Shown here: positions 26,883 to 36,333 of the stretch, in pieces
Layout: every line of letters starts with the position of its first letter
Numbering within the stretch: position 1 is the stretch's first letter
Origin: Alcanivorax sp.
Lineage (GTDB): Bacteria > Pseudomonadota > Gammaproteobacteria > Pseudomonadales > Alcanivoracaceae
Assembly (NCBI GenBank): GCA_017794945.1
Contig: CP051239.1
Location: 1,474,692 to 1,538,691 of the forward strand
Reading direction: 5' to 3'
DNA length: 64,000 nt
Made by a program: the position numbers and the translations under genes
The notes under the pieces: generated by a model
The model's database searches: none
Told to the model about the DNA's origin: nothing
Seen by the model: only the letters and a program-made list of their open reading frames with translations

Positions 26883-28907
26883 TCAGGAATGCTCCGGCAG
26901 GCGGAAGCCGGCGACTGAATTCCGCATTTCCTGGGCCATTTCCGCCAGGTCGCCAATCGAGCGGGCGGTGGCGGTGGTACCGGCGGAAGTCTGCGAGGTA
27001 ATTTCCTGGATCACGTTCATGGTGTTGGAGATGTGGCCCGCCGAGGCGGCCTGCTGGCGCGCCGCGTTGGAAATGTTCTGGATCAGGTCCGCCAGGTTCT
27101 TGGATACGTTCTCGATCTCTTCCAGGGCCACACCGGCGTCCTGGGCCAGACGCGCCCCTTTCACCACCTCGGCGGTGGTGGCTTCCATGGAAATCACCGC
27201 TTCGTTGGTGTCGGTCTGAATGGTTTTTACCAGGGTTTCGATCTGCTTGGTGGCGGCGGCGGAGCGTTCCGCCAGGCGTTGTACTTCGTCCGCCACCACC
27301 GCGAAGCCGCGGCCCGCCTCGCCGGCCATGGAGGCCTGGATTGCCGCGTTCAGTGCCAGAATGTTGGTCTGGTCGGCGATGTCGTTAATCAGGCTCACGA
27401 TGTCGCCAATCTCCTGGGAGGATTCACCCAGGCGCTTGATCCGCTTGGAGGTTTCCTGGATCTGCTCGCGGATGGTGTCCATGCCGTGGATGGTGGCCTG
27501 CACCACCTCGGCGCCCTTGTTGGCGATCGCCACCGCTTTTTCCGCCACCGCGGCGGACTCGGCGGCGTTGGCGGATACCTGGTCAATGGACACCGCCATT
27601 TCGTTCACCGCCGCCGAGGCGCCGGCGATTTCCTGGGCCTGGTGCTCGGAGGCTTCCGCCAAGTGCATCGCCGTGGACTGGGTTTCCTGGGCGGCCGAGG
27701 CCACCTGCACGGCGGAGTTGTTGATGGTCTGTACCAGGCTGCGCAGCTGGTCGATGGAGTAGTTGATGGAGTCGGCGATGGCGCCGGTGAAGTCCTCGGT
27801 CACCGTCGCTTCCACGGTCAGGTCCCCGTCCGCCAGGTCGCCCAGCTCGTCGAGCAGACGCAGAATCGCCGCCTGGTTCCGCTGGTTCTCGCTCTCCAGT
27901 TCGTTACGGCGGCGGGCCGCTTCACGGTTGCGCTGTAGCATGATCAGGAAGAACAGCAATACGGCGATGGCGGCGCACACCGCCCCCAGCCACAGTGACG
28001 GGAACAGGCCGGTGGTGGTCTGCTCGAACTGGTCGTTGAGGTTGGTGGATTCCTGCAGCAGGTCCTGGGAATTACGGAAGATGGAGTCCGCCGCGCTGGC
28101 CACCTGGAACAGTTCCGGCGCGGTCTCGAGAATCTCGTCCACGGACTGGTTAACGAACTCGTCGAACAGTCGCGAGGTGCGGTCCAGGTAGTTGAGCGCC
28201 TGCGGGTTGACGATCTGCTGCACGCCCATGGCCTCGTCGCCGGCCAGCATGCCGTTGAGCACGCGGCCGAATTCGGTGGCGTCGCGGCCGAAGTTGTCCG
28301 CCGCGATCACCGCGTTGTCGTCGCCTTCCAGCACCCGGGAGATGGAGCGCAGGATACGCTCGGTGAGCCAGATCTGGCGTTGCGCGAAGGCCACCTGCTC
28401 CGGCGGCGCGCCGGTATCCACCAGGATGTCCACCACCGCCTGATATTCGGACTGCAGTTGCGGGATGGCCTGGGCCAGGGTGTCGGCCACCTCGTGCAGG
28501 TCGAGCACGGTGTCCTGCCCGTTGAGAATGGTGCCGGTGTCCTCGCGCACCTGATCCCACAGGGCCTGCAGCCGCTGTTTAACCTGCTGGTTGGCCACCG
28601 GCTCCTGCTTGAGGCCGTCCCAGGCCGACTGGAAGTCGGCGCGCGAGGCTTCCAGCAGCTCGAAGGCGTCGGCGTTACCGGACGCCGCCTCCAGGGCGTT
28701 TTTCGCGATCTGCTGCGAGACCACGCGTAATTCCGAGGCTTCGGTAATGTTTTCCTGCGCCTGGTTCGCGGTGGTGGCCGACAACAGGAAGTTGGCCAGC
28801 GCTAGGGCAACAAAAACGGCCAGACCGATATAAAGCGCAATATTCAACGGGTTGCTACCCGCGCCCCCACGCACCTTGCTGAACACGTTTCCCGGTTTGA
28901 ACTTCAT
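26883..28907 (-). CDS. pilJ: Methyl-accepting chemoreceptor PilJ
   Basis: 674 residues. A first transmembrane helix ([20 protein letters not shown]) is followed by a periplasmic helical sensor module and a second helix ([20 protein letters not shown], about residue 310). The cytoplasmic part is a long coiled coil with the kinase-contact hairpin [20 protein letters not shown] and [20 protein letters not shown]. It is the receptor of the Chp system and is thought to sense pilus or surface contact. It is flanked by pilI and pilK on the same strand. Confidence 0.95.
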   Translation of the reverse strand: MKFKPGNVFSKVRGGAGSNPLNIALYIGLAVFVALALANFLLSATTANQAQENITEASELRVVSQQIAKNALEAASGNADAFELLEASRADFQSAWDGLKQEPVANQQVKQRLQALWDQVREDTGTILNGQDTVLDLHEVADTLAQAIPQLQSEYQAVVDILVDTGAPPEQVAFAQRQIWLTERILRSISRVLEGDDNAVIAADNFGRDATEFGRVLNGMLAGDEAMGVQQIVNPQALNYLDRTSRLFDEFVNQSVDEILETAPELFQVASAADSIFRNSQDLLQESTNLNDQFEQTTTGLFPSLWLGAVCAAIAVLLFFLIMLQRNREAARRRNELESENQRNQAAILRLLDELGDLADGDLTVEATVTEDFTGAIADSINYSIDQLRSLVQTINNSAVQVASAAQETQSTAMHLAEASEHQAQEIAGASAAVNEMAVSIDQVSANAAESAAVAEKAVAIANKGAEVVQATIHGMDTIREQIQETSKRIKRLGESSQEIGDIVSLINDIADQTNILALNAAIQASMAGEAGRGFAVVADEVQRLAERSAAATKQIETLVKTIQTDTNEAVISMEATTAEVVKGARLAQDAGVALEEIENVSKNLADLIQNISNAARQQAASAGHISNTMNVIQEITSQTSAGTTATARSIGDLAEMAQEMRNSVAGFRLPEHS

Positions 28908-28958
28908 AACTGGCTCCTGGCCTGGCTCTGTTCTTATCTCCCCTGCGCGGCACGCCGC

Positions 28959-29507
28959 TCAGCCCGTTCGGGCCGCCTGCATGAAGCGCGGGTCCTGTGC
29001 CAGCCGGGAAAGGCTGAACACGGACCAGAATTCCCCGTCCCTCTGATAACCGCCACGCAGATACGGACCCACATCCTGTTCCGCGAGCGGCGATTGCTCC
29101 TGATACGCCTCGATGGGAAAGTGCTGCATCCCCAGCACTTCGTCCACGATCACGCCGGTGTACAGATCGTCCTGATCCAGCACCAGCAGACGGCGCCGCT
29201 TTTCCTGCAATTCCGAGGTCTTGCCGAGAAAGCGGCTCAGATCCATCACCGTCATCAGGCGCCCGCGCACATTGGCGACGCCCTTCATCCAGTTCAGCAC
29301 CCCCGGTACCCGGGTATAGGCCGGCACCGAGAGAATTTCCGAGACTTCATCCATGGGCGCCACGTAAAAGCGCTCGTCCAGCGTAAAGCCGACGCCGCTC
29401 CAGTATTGGACCGCGTCTTCCTGCATCGGCAGGCTGGCGGCCTGCCGACGGCAGCGGACGAAGTAATCCGCCAGCTTGATGAAGGCGGCGGATGCGGCTG
29501 CGCTCAT
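28959..29507 (-). CDS. pilI: CheW-like adaptor PilI
   Basis: 182 residues, one CheW domain (GFTLDERFYVAPMDEVSEIL, VPGVLNWMKGVANVRGRLMT, VIVDEVLGMQHFP). It couples PilJ to ChpA. It is 13 bp downstream of pilH and 51 bp upstream of pilJ, which identifies it as PilI. Confidence 0.93.
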   Translation of the reverse strand: MSAAASAAFIKLADYFVRCRRQAASLPMQEDAVQYWSGVGFTLDERFYVAPMDEVSEILSVPAYTRVPGVLNWMKGVANVRGRLMTVMDLSRFLGKTSELQEKRRRLLVLDQDDLYTGVIVDEVLGMQHFPIEAYQEQSPLAEQDVGPYLRGGYQRDGEFWSVFSLSRLAQDPRFMQAARTG

Positions 29508-29520
29508 GACACCTCTGTGT

Positions 29521-29889
29521 TCATTGGTCGGCCAATTGCCGATCCACGGTTTTCAACAGTACGTCTTCGTGTACCGGCTTGGTCAGGTAATCCTTCGCCC
29601 CCTGGCGCTTGCCCCAGACCCGGTCGGTTTCCTGATCCTTGGTGGTCACGATAATGATCGGAATGTGGGCGGTATCGGCGCCTTTGGTGAGCTGGCGGGT
29701 GGCCTGGAAGCCGTTCAGCCCCGGCATCACCACGTCCATCAACACCAGATCCGGCAGCTCCGAGCGTGCCATGGCCACGCCGTCGGCGCCATTGGCGGCC
29801 TCCAGTACGTGGTGGCCGTGCTTTTCCAGAATCTCCCGCAGTTTGTAACACTCGGTGGGAGAGTCATCGACAATAAGAATGCGTGCCAT
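29521..29889 (-). CDS. pilH: Response regulator PilH
   Basis: 122 residues, a stand-alone receiver domain. Acidic pocket VDDSPTE, phospho-acceptor Asp52 (LVLMDVVMPGLNGFQ), switch Thr in IIIVTTKDQE and Lys in DYLTKPVHED. No output domain; it acts as a phosphate sink or retraction-side regulator of the Chp pathway. It follows pilG after 58 bp. Confidence 0.95.
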   Translation of the reverse strand: MARILIVDDSPTECYKLREILEKHGHHVLEAANGADGVAMARSELPDLVLMDVVMPGLNGFQATRQLTKGADTAHIPIIIVTTKDQETDRVWGKRQGAKDYLTKPVHEDVLLKTVDRQLADQ

Positions 29890-29947
29890 CTTTTCCTCTT
29901 CAGGTTGAGCACCGCGGCCGCCCGCGGGATACGTCCCGCGGCGAGCG

Positions 29948-30325
29948 CTAGACGTGCTGGCGAATCGCCCCCAACAGCTCGTCTTTGGAGAACGGCTTGG
30001 TCAGGTACTCGTCGGAGCCCACGATCCGACCCTTGGCCTTGTCAAAGAGACCGTCCTTGGAAGAGAGCATAATGACGGGGGTCGCCTTGAATGCGCTGTT
30101 GTTCTTGATCAGCGCGCAGGTCTGGTAGCCATCCAGTCGCGGCATCATGATGTCCACGAAGATAATACTGGGTTTGCTGTCGGCGATCTTGGCCAGGGCA
30201 TCGAAGCCGTCGGTGGCGGTGATCACTTCACAACCCGCTTTTTTCAACAAGGTCTCGGCGGTGCGACGAATGGTCTTGGAGTCGTCGATCACCATCACCT
30301 TGAGGTCTTGGAAATTGTCAGTCAT
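29948..30325 (-). CDS. pilG: Response regulator PilG
   Basis: 125 residues, a stand-alone receiver domain: VIDDSKTIRRTAE, phospho-acceptor Asp58 (IIFVDIMMPRLDGYQ), MLSSKDGLF and EYLTKPFSKDE. In Pseudomonas PilG promotes pilus extension and adenylate cyclase activation. It is the first gene of the pilGHIJK-chpABC operon; its promoter must lie in the 308-bp gap to divergent gshB. Confidence 0.95.
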   Translation of the reverse strand: MTDNFQDLKVMVIDDSKTIRRTAETLLKKAGCEVITATDGFDALAKIADSKPSIIFVDIMMPRLDGYQTCALIKNNSAFKATPVIMLSSKDGLFDKAKGRIVGSDEYLTKPFSKDELLGAIRQHV

Positions 30326-30633
30326 GGAGAACTGCCTTTAAACCGTGAACCGTTACAGGCCGCAACGTCTTTTAATTATGAGCCTTTGTTGTCATGCGAT
30401 AGGCAGGGCCCGCGATCCTTCGTGTTTCCCCCCACTGCATGCCACCGCCCCTTTTCTAAGGGGTTCTTCCGAGGACCTTATGGGTGAAACAGCCCAAGCC
30501 GAGGTTTTAACACAGATTCTACATTCAATCTATAAGGCCCTGTGAGACCTGAGAAAAGCGTCCCGTAGCGGGGCGGACGACGCACTGCTAACATTGCCGG
30601 GCAATCCCCTTCCCCGGTCGTCCTGGAGCAACC
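30326..30633. other. 308-bp divergent intergenic region between pilG and gshB
   Basis: No gene is seen. It must carry the start signals for the whole pil-chp operon on the minus strand and for gshB on the plus strand. A plausible gshB promoter is annotated at 30507-30536. For pilG, CATAAT on the minus strand near 30410 is a possible -10, but no convincing -35 partner was found. Confidence 0.6.
30507..30536 (+). promoter_or_regulatory. Putative sigma-70 promoter of gshB
   Basis: TTAACA (30507-30512) and TATAAG (30531-30536) match the -35 and -10 consensus at five of six positions each, with an 18-bp spacer. It would give a leader of about 90 nt before the gshB ATG at 30634. Confidence 0.45.
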
Positions 30634-31578
30634 ATGAGCCTCAACATCGGCGTGGTGATGGATCCCATCGCCCAGATCAAGCCCTGGAAAGACACCACCC
30701 TGGCGATGCTGCTGGAAGCGCAGCGACGCGGCTGGAACCTGCACTACATGGAGCCCGCCGACCTCTACGTCCGCGACGGCCGGGTGTTCGCCGTGACCTC
30801 CGACCTGACGGTGCGCGACGACAACCAGGACTGGTTCACCCTGGGCGAGCCGGCCCCCCGGGACCTGACCGGCATGGACATGATCCTGATGCGTCAGGAT
30901 CCGCCCTTCGACGCCGCCTACCTGTACGCCACCTACCTGCTCGAGAAAGTCGAGCGCGAAGGCGTGCTGGTGGCCAACCGCCCGGCCAGTGTCCGCGACA
31001 GCAACGAAAAGCTGTTCGCCACCGACTTCCCCCAGTGCTGCGTGCCCACCCTGGTGTCCGGCCGCGCCGCCCTGCTGCGGGAGTTTGTAAAGGAGCAGGG
31101 TGACACCGTGATGAAACCGCTCGACGCCATGGGCGGCACCAATGTGTTCCGCATCGAGCCGGGCAGCTCCAACCTGAGCGTGATCATCGACGTGCTCACC
31201 GAGGACGGCAAAACGCCGATCATGGCCCAGCGCTTCGTGCCCGAGATCAAGCAGGGCGACAAGCGCATCCTGATGATCAACGGCGAGCCGGTGCCCTACG
31301 CCCTGGCGCGCATTCCCAAGGAGGGCGAATTCCGCGGCAACCTGGCCGCCGGCGGCACCGGCGAAGGGCGCGAGCTCACCGACCGCGACCGCTGGATTTG
31401 TGAACAGGTGGGCCCCACCCTCAAGCGCAAGGGCCTATACTTCGTGGGCCTGGACGTGATCGGTGATTATCTCACCGAAATCAACGTCACCAGCCCCACC
31501 TGCGTGCGCGAGCTGGATCAGATCTTCGGCATCAACATCGCCGGACAGTTGTTCGACGCCCTGCTGGAACTAAAATAA
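30634..31578 (+). CDS. gshB: Glutathione synthetase
   Basis: 314 residues, cytoplasmic ATP-grasp enzyme. It joins glycine to gamma-glutamylcysteine, the last step of glutathione synthesis. Landmarks: GVVMDPIAQIKPWKDTTLAM at the N-terminus, MRQDPPFDAAYLYATYLLE, VMKPLDAMGGTNVFRI (ATP site), FRGNLAAGGTGEGRELT and the metal-binding EINVTSPTCVRELDQIFG. A CCTGGAG ribosome site precedes the ATG. tonB3 follows after 7 bp. Confidence 0.97.
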   Translation: MSLNIGVVMDPIAQIKPWKDTTLAMLLEAQRRGWNLHYMEPADLYVRDGRVFAVTSDLTVRDDNQDWFTLGEPAPRDLTGMDMILMRQDPPFDAAYLYATYLLEKVEREGVLVANRPASVRDSNEKLFATDFPQCCVPTLVSGRAALLREFVKEQGDTVMKPLDAMGGTNVFRIEPGSSNLSVIIDVLTEDGKTPIMAQRFVPEIKQGDKRILMINGEPVPYALARIPKEGEFRGNLAAGGTGEGRELTDRDRWICEQVGPTLKRKGLYFVGLDVIGDYLTEINVTSPTCVRELDQIFGINIAGQLFDALLELK

Positions 31579-31585
31579 CGACACC

Positions 31586-32455
31586 ATGGCAGCACCTCAG
31601 GTAACCGCCGGCGACCGGCTTGGCTTCACATTGTTTCTCGCCCTGGCGGTGCACGGCGTGCTGCTGTTCGGCGTCGGCTTCGCGCCGGAAGAGCCCCGCG
31701 CGGCGCCCAACAGCCTGGATGTGACCCTGGCCATGCACCGCGCCGACGACGCCCCCGAGGAGGCGGATTTCATCGCCCAGGCGAACCAGGTGGGCTCCGG
31801 CACCGAAGAGGACAAAAGCGAGCTGACCACCACCGAGGAAGCCCCCTTCAGCGACCCGGACAGCCGCCAGGTGCAGCTCCAGGAGCCCACCGCGCGCCAG
31901 CCGACGCCGGTCACCCGCCAGAAGATCATCGTCACCCGGGCGCGCAGCGAGCGCGACATCGCCAGCGAACAGCAGGACCGCAACCAGGACGACCCGCGCC
32001 GCAAGGCGGACCAGGACAACGTGGACGAGCTCAGCCGTGAGATCGCCAGCCTGCAGGCGCGCCTGGACAAGCAGAAGCAGGCCTACGCCAAACGCCCCCG
32101 GGTTCGCCGGCTCACCTCGGTGTCCGCCAAGGCCCACTACGAGGCCGCCTACATCGAGGCGTTCCGCCGCAAGGTGGAAGCCACCGGCACCCGCCATTTC
32201 CCGCGCCGGGCGCTGGACAGCAACACCTTCGGCGGCGTGCGGCTGATGGTGGCGCTGCGCCGCGACGGCGGCATCGAGGAGGTCGAGGTGCTGCAATCCT
32301 CCGGCCATGACTTCCTCGACCAGGCGGCGGTGCAGAGCGTGCGTCTGGCGGCCCCGTTCGAGCCCTTCACGCAGGACATGCGCGAGCGCATGGACGTGCT
32401 GGAAATCATCCGCACCTGGAAATTCGACGCCAACCGGCGGGTTTCCTCCAAGTAA
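31586..32455 (+). CDS. tonB3: TonB-family energy transducer (TonB3-like)
   Basis: 289 residues. One N-terminal transmembrane helix (FTLFLALAVHGVLLFGVGFA) anchors it in the inner membrane. The periplasmic part is acidic rather than proline-rich, with a predicted coiled coil (NVDELSREIASLQARLDKQK), and ends in a TonB C-terminal domain (GGVRLMVALRRDGGIEEVEV, SSGHDFLDQAAVQSVRLAAP). The lack of a proline spacer distinguishes it from classic TonB. Position between gshB and algH next to pilG matches P. aeruginosa tonB3, reported to be needed for twitching motility; a pilus-related role is inferred from that. Confidence 0.85.
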   Translation: MAAPQVTAGDRLGFTLFLALAVHGVLLFGVGFAPEEPRAAPNSLDVTLAMHRADDAPEEADFIAQANQVGSGTEEDKSELTTTEEAPFSDPDSRQVQLQEPTARQPTPVTRQKIIVTRARSERDIASEQQDRNQDDPRRKADQDNVDELSREIASLQARLDKQKQAYAKRPRVRRLTSVSAKAHYEAAYIEAFRRKVEATGTRHFPRRALDSNTFGGVRLMVALRRDGGIEEVEVLQSSGHDFLDQAAVQSVRLAAPFEPFTQDMRERMDVLEIIRTWKFDANRRVSSK

Positions 32456-32524
32456 GCGCCGCTGAAACCACTTCCTGGCCGCCTGTCCCTTGCCCTCGCC
32501 GGGCCGCCCCCGGATACTGGGGCC

Positions 32525-33088
32525 ATGGACAACGCCAGCCTCAAACATCAGCTTTTGATCGCCATGCCACAGATGGACGATCCCAACTTCGAGCACACCG
32601 TCACCTATGTGGTGGAGCACGGCGACGACGGCGCCATGGGCCTGACGCTCAACCGCCCGGTGTCGCTCAGCCTGCTCGATATCCTGGTGGACATGGACAT
32701 CGAAGTGGAGGTGCCGCCCTCCGAGCAGCACCAGGTGGTGGCCGGCGGCCCGATCCAGCAGGACGCCGGCTTCGTGCTGCACCGCGCCACCGCCCGCCAC
32801 TGGGACAGCACCGTGACGCTGGCGGACGGCCTGTGCCTGACCACCTCCCGGGACATCATGGAAGCGATCGCCATCGGCGAGGGCCCGGAGGCCACGCTGG
32901 TGTGCCTGGGCTACGCCGGCTGGGACGACGGCCAGCTGGAACAGGAGCTGGCGGACAACGTCTGGCTGAGCGTGGCCAGCACCCCCGAACTGGTGCTCGA
33001 CACCCCCTTCGATCAGCGCTGGCACGCCGCCGCCGCCCGCCTGGGCGTGGATATGAGCCTGATCGCCACCCAGGTCGGCCACGGCTGA
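32525..33088 (+). CDS. algH: YqgE/AlgH family protein
   Basis: 187 residues. The family core is clear: LKHQLLIAMPQMDDPNFEHT, GDDGAMGLTLNRPVSLSLLD, VVAGGPIQQDAGFVLH and CLGYAGWDDGQLEQELADN. The biochemical role of YqgE/AlgH is not settled; in Pseudomonas it affects alginate and virulence regulation. It is paired with ruvX (13 bp apart) as in most gammaproteobacteria. Confidence 0.94.
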   Translation: MDNASLKHQLLIAMPQMDDPNFEHTVTYVVEHGDDGAMGLTLNRPVSLSLLDILVDMDIEVEVPPSEQHQVVAGGPIQQDAGFVLHRATARHWDSTVTLADGLCLTTSRDIMEAIAIGEGPEATLVCLGYAGWDDGQLEQELADNVWLSVASTPELVLDTPFDQRWHAAAARLGVDMSLIATQVGHG

Positions 33089-33101
33089 TGGCGAGGCCCG
33101 A

Positions 33102-33509
33102 TTGACCCTGATCGCGTTCGACCACGGTACCCATAAGATCGGCGTCGCTAGCGGCAATGCCATCACCGGCACCGCCACCCCTCTGCCGGCGTTACCCTGC
33201 CGTGACGGCCAGCCGGACTGGGACCAGATGACGGCCCTGTTGGAAGAGTGGCGCCCGGAGACGCTGGTGGTGGGGCTGCCGCTGAACATGGACGGCAGTG
33301 AAAGCGAATCCAGCCAGCGGGCGCGCAAATTCGCCCGCCGGCTGCACGGCCGCTTCGGCATCCGGGTATGGATGATCGACGAACGGCTTTCCACCCGGGA
33401 AGCCCGGGAGCGCACCGGCACCCGCCGCGCCGATCCCAAAGTGGACTCCATGGCGGCGGCGGTGATCGCCGAGGGCTACCTGGGCGGCGCCACGCCGGTG
33501 GCGCCTTAG
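33102..33509 (+). CDS. ruvX: Holliday junction resolvase-like RuvX (YqgF)
   Basis: 135 residues with an RNase H-like fold: IAFDHGTHKIGVASGNAITG, VVGLPLNMDGSESESSQRAR, MIDERLSTREAR and DSMAAAVIAEGYL. YqgF proteins act in 16S rRNA 5' end processing and possibly DNA junction cleavage. The start is a TTG at 33102 with GAGG five bases upstream; an earlier ATG reads into a stop after four codons. Confidence 0.93.
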   Translation: MTLIAFDHGTHKIGVASGNAITGTATPLPALPCRDGQPDWDQMTALLEEWRPETLVVGLPLNMDGSESESSQRARKFARRLHGRFGIRVWMIDERLSTREARERTGTRRADPKVDSMAAAVIAEGYLGGATPVAP

Positions 33510-33525
33510 CTGGTGGTCCCCGCGG

Positions 33526-34110
33526 TTATTGGCGCACGCCTTCCACGGAAATAATGATCTCCACGGTTTCGGAAGCCGGGCCCAGGTCCTTGGTGATGCC
33601 GAAGTCCGCCAGCTTCAGCGTGGTGCTGGCTTCCAGACCCATGCGGTAACCGCCCCAGGGATCGTCACCGTAGCCGATCATCTTCGCGTCCAGGGTCACC
33701 GGCTTGGTGACGCCGTGCAGGGTGAAGTCGCCGGTGATTTTGGCGGTGCGTTCGCCGGTTTGTTCGATGCGGGTGCTCTCGAAGGTGGCGGTGGGGTATT
33801 CGCTCACATCCAGAAAGTCGTCACTGCGCAGGTGCTTGTCGCGCTCGGCGTGGTTGCTGTCGATGCTGGCGGTTTTAATCTCAGCGCGCACCTTGCTGTT
33901 CTCCGGGTTCTCCTCGTCCACCGTGAAGCTGCCGGTGAATTCGTTGAAGTTGCCGTACAGCCAGCTGTAGCCCAGGTGGGAGATCTTGAACAGGATGAAC
34001 TGGTGCTGCCCCTCGGTATCGAACTGGTAGGTGCCGCCGGGCTTGTCGGCGAAGGCGGGGGTACTCAGCAGCACCGCCAGCAGCGGGATCAGAATTCGGT
34101 GTTTCAGCAT
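33526..34110 (-). CDS. yceI: YceI-family periplasmic lipid-binding protein
   Basis: 194 residues. A signal peptide ([21 protein letters not shown]) leads to the YceI lipocalin-like beta barrel: [53 protein letters not shown] and [20 protein letters not shown]. The family binds polyisoprenoids such as ubiquinone in the periplasm. The ATG at 34110 has AAGGAG seven to eight bases upstream. It is 31 bp downstream of a cytochrome b561 gene, the yceJ-yceI pair of E. coli. Confidence 0.94.
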   Translation of the reverse strand: MLKHRILIPLLAVLLSTPAFADKPGGTYQFDTEGQHQFILFKISHLGYSWLYGNFNEFTGSFTVDEENPENSKVRAEIKTASIDSNHAERDKHLRSDDFLDVSEYPTATFESTRIEQTGERTAKITGDFTLHGVTKPVTLDAKMIGYGDDPWGGYRMGLEASTTLKLADFGITKDLGPASETVEIIISVEGVRQ

Positions 34111-34141
34111 GGTGTTCTCCTTTCCGGTCTTGGTCGCAGGA

Positions 34142-34687
34142 TTACGGGCGCAACATCCGTTTGAGTGTCGCATCCCGGTCGATAAAGTGATGTTTCAACG
34201 CCGCCAGGCCGTGCAGCCCGGCCAGCACCACCAGCGCCCAGGTGATCCAGTAGTGCACCAGGCCGGCGCTGTCTTCCAGGCCGTTTTGACGCCCGGTCAG
34301 CGACGGCACCTCGAACAGCCCGAACACGTCGATGCCGCTGCCGTCGGCGGTGCTGATCAGATAGCCGCTGACCATCGCCACCAACAGCAACCCCAGCAGC
34401 CCCCAGTGCGCCAGCCGCGCGCCGATTCGCTCCCAGCGGTGGTGGCCGGCGAGCGGCGCCGGCGGCGGTGACAAGACGCGCCAGACCAGGCGGATCAGCA
34501 CCACCGCCAGCAGCGTCAGGCCGACACCGCGGTGCAGGTCCGGCGCGCTCTGGTACCAGGGGTCGTAATAGCTGAGCTCCACCATATACAGCCCCAGCCC
34601 GAACAGCGCGAACACCGCCAGCGCCACCAGCCAGTGCAGGCCGATCGCGACCCAGCCGTAGCGAGCCTTGTCATTGCGTAGTTTCAT
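34142..34687 (-). CDS. yceJ: Cytochrome b561 (YceJ-like)
   Basis: 181 residues, four transmembrane helices with the heme-ligand histidines: His18 in [12 protein letters not shown], His in [14 protein letters not shown] and two in the last helix region ([18 protein letters not shown]). It is a di-heme quinone-linked electron carrier of the inner membrane. The ATG at 34687 ([12 protein letters not shown]) is the normal family start; the frame stays open upstream without reason. It probably works with YceI encoded next on the same strand. Confidence 0.93.
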   Translation of the reverse strand: MKLRNDKARYGWVAIGLHWLVALAVFALFGLGLYMVELSYYDPWYQSAPDLHRGVGLTLLAVVLIRLVWRVLSPPPAPLAGHHRWERIGARLAHWGLLGLLLVAMVSGYLISTADGSGIDVFGLFEVPSLTGRQNGLEDSAGLVHYWITWALVVLAGLHGLAALKHHFIDRDATLKRMLRP

Positions 34688-34762
34688 AACCGAAGAGTGG
34701 CCCAGTGAACGTGAACGGGCCAGCGTGTCGATTAGTGCTGTTAGATCGAAAAAACTGTAGTG

Positions 34763-34790
34763 TTGCCCACTCCGGGGCGCCTGATATTCT
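34763..34790 (+). promoter_or_regulatory. Putative sigma-70 promoter of the pyrRBC' operon
   Basis: TTGCCC (34763-34768), 16-bp spacer, TATTCT (34785-34790), giving a start about 22 nt upstream of the pyrR TTG. It lies in the 132-bp gap divergent from yceJ. Confidence 0.4.
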
Positions 34791-34819
34791 GTCGCTCTGA
34801 ACCGCCGGGGAGAACCGCG

Positions 34820-35329
34820 TTGCGCTGGAACCAAGCACAAATAGACAGCCTGCTGGACGGCATGGCCGAGGCGCTGGCCCTGGACAGCGGCGAGCCCCCG
34901 CCGTCACTGGTGGGCATTCAGTCCGGCGGCGCCTGGGTGGCGGAAGCCCTCAACCAGCGGCTGCCCACGCCCCTGCCGTTGGGGCGTCTGGACGTGAGCT
35001 TCTACCGGGACGACTTCGACACCCGCGGCCTGAAGCGTTCGGTGAAGCCTTCCGACCTGCCGTTCGACGTGGACGGCGCCAATCTGGTCCTGGTCGATGA
35101 CGTGCTGATGACCGGCCGCACCATCCGCGCTGCCATGAATGAACTGTTCGATTTCGGCCGCCCGGCGTCCATCCGTCTGGCGGTGCTGTTCGATATCGGC
35201 CACCGGCAATTGCCGATCCGCGCCGATATTTGCGGGGAAACTTTGGCATTGCCGCCCCATCAGCGGGTAGAATTGGCCGGGCCCGCGCCTTTGACTGCGG
35301 AGATCAGAGACATAAGGCCCGAAGAATGA
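34820..35329 (+). CDS. pyrR: PyrR bifunctional pyr regulator / uracil phosphoribosyltransferase
   Basis: 169 residues. The PRPP-binding motif [20 protein letters not shown] is intact and the N-terminal half has [16 protein letters not shown] and [12 protein letters not shown], typical of PyrR. The start is a TTG at 34820 with GGGGAG seven bases upstream, giving the family's usual length of about 170; an upstream in-frame ATG would place the promoter inside the gene. No pyr attenuator stem was recognised in the short leader. The stop overlaps pyrB (ATGA). Confidence 0.9.
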   Translation: MRWNQAQIDSLLDGMAEALALDSGEPPPSLVGIQSGGAWVAEALNQRLPTPLPLGRLDVSFYRDDFDTRGLKRSVKPSDLPFDVDGANLVLVDDVLMTGRTIRAAMNELFDFGRPASIRLAVLFDIGHRQLPIRADICGETLALPPHQRVELAGPAPLTAEIRDIRPEE

Positions 35330-36333
35330 CGCTTGCGCCGCCGCCCTCCTCCCGCGTGCAGCTCACCGAAGACGGAAAGCTGCGACACTTTCTTTCCGTT
35401 GAACACCTGCCCCGTTCCCTGCTTGAAGACATTCTTGATACCGCCGCCAGCTTCGTCGACGTGGGCGGGCGCGCCATCAAGAAAGTACCGCTGCTGCGCG
35501 GCAAGACGGTGGTCAATCTGTTCTTCGAATCCAGCACCCGCACCCGCAGCACCTTCGAGCTGGCCGCCAAGCGGCTCAGCGCCGACGTGCTCAACCTGGA
35601 CATCGCCAAGTCGGCCACCAGCAAGGGCGAAACCCTGCTCGACACCCTGCGCAACCTGGAGGCGATGGCCGCCGACATGTTCGTGGTGCGCCATCAGGAT
35701 TCCGGCGCGCCCTTCTTCATCGCTAACGAGGTGACGCCGAGAGTGGCGGTGATCAACGCCGGTGACGGCCGCCACGCCCACCCCACCCAGGCGATGCTGG
35801 ATATGTACACCATCCGCCATTACAAGGGCGGCTTCGCCGGCCTGCGGGTGGCGATCGTCGGCGACATCCTGCATTCGCGGGTGGCGCGCTCGCAGATCCA
35901 CGCGCTGAATATTCTGGGTGCCGAGGAAGTGCGGCTGATCGGCCCGCGCACCCTGCTGCCCACCGACGTGGAGCAGCTCGGCGTCACCGTGTTCACCGAC
36001 ATGGCCCAGGGCCTCAAGGACGTGGACGTGGTGATCATGCTGCGCCTGCAGAAGGAGCGCATGGATTCCGCGCTGCTGCCCAGCGAGGGCGAATTCTTCC
36101 GCCTCTACGGCCTCAACAACGAGAAGCTGCGCCACGCCCGCCCGGACGCCATCGTCATGCACCCGGGGCCGATCAACCGGGGCGTGGAGATCGCCTCGGA
36201 AGTGGCCGACGGCCCGCGCTCGGTGATTCTCAACCAGGTGACGTTCGGCATCGCGGTGCGCATGGCGGTGATGTCGATGACCATCAGCGGCCAGGAAAGC
36301 AACCCGGACCACGGAGGCGACCATGGCCGCTAG
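35326..36333 (+). CDS. pyrB: Aspartate carbamoyltransferase catalytic chain
   Basis: 335 residues. It makes carbamoyl-aspartate, the committed step of pyrimidine synthesis. Carbamoyl-phosphate site [32 protein letters not shown], aspartate site MLRLQKERM and [12 protein letters not shown] are intact. The ATG at 35326 overlaps the pyrR stop by 4 bp. In the Pseudomonas class this enzyme is a dodecamer with a catalytically dead dihydroorotase-like subunit, and exactly such a gene follows with an 11-bp overlap. Confidence 0.97.
   Translation: MTLAPPPSSRVQLTEDGKLRHFLSVEHLPRSLLEDILDTAASFVDVGGRAIKKVPLLRGKTVVNLFFESSTRTRSTFELAAKRLSADVLNLDIAKSATSKGETLLDTLRNLEAMAADMFVVRHQDSGAPFFIANEVTPRVAVINAGDGRHAHPTQAMLDMYTIRHYKGGFAGLRVAIVGDILHSRVARSQIHALNILGAEEVRLIGPRTLLPTDVEQLGVTVFTDMAQGLKDVDVVIMLRLQKERMDSALLPSEGEFFRLYGLNNEKLRHARPDAIVMHPGPINRGVEIASEVADGPRSVILNQVTFGIAVRMAVMSMTISGQESNPDHGGDHGR

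Noticed and set aside
31532..33451. Long minus-strand open frame opposite tonB3, algH and ruvX
   Set aside because: It spans several genes with strong family motifs; no domain of its own.
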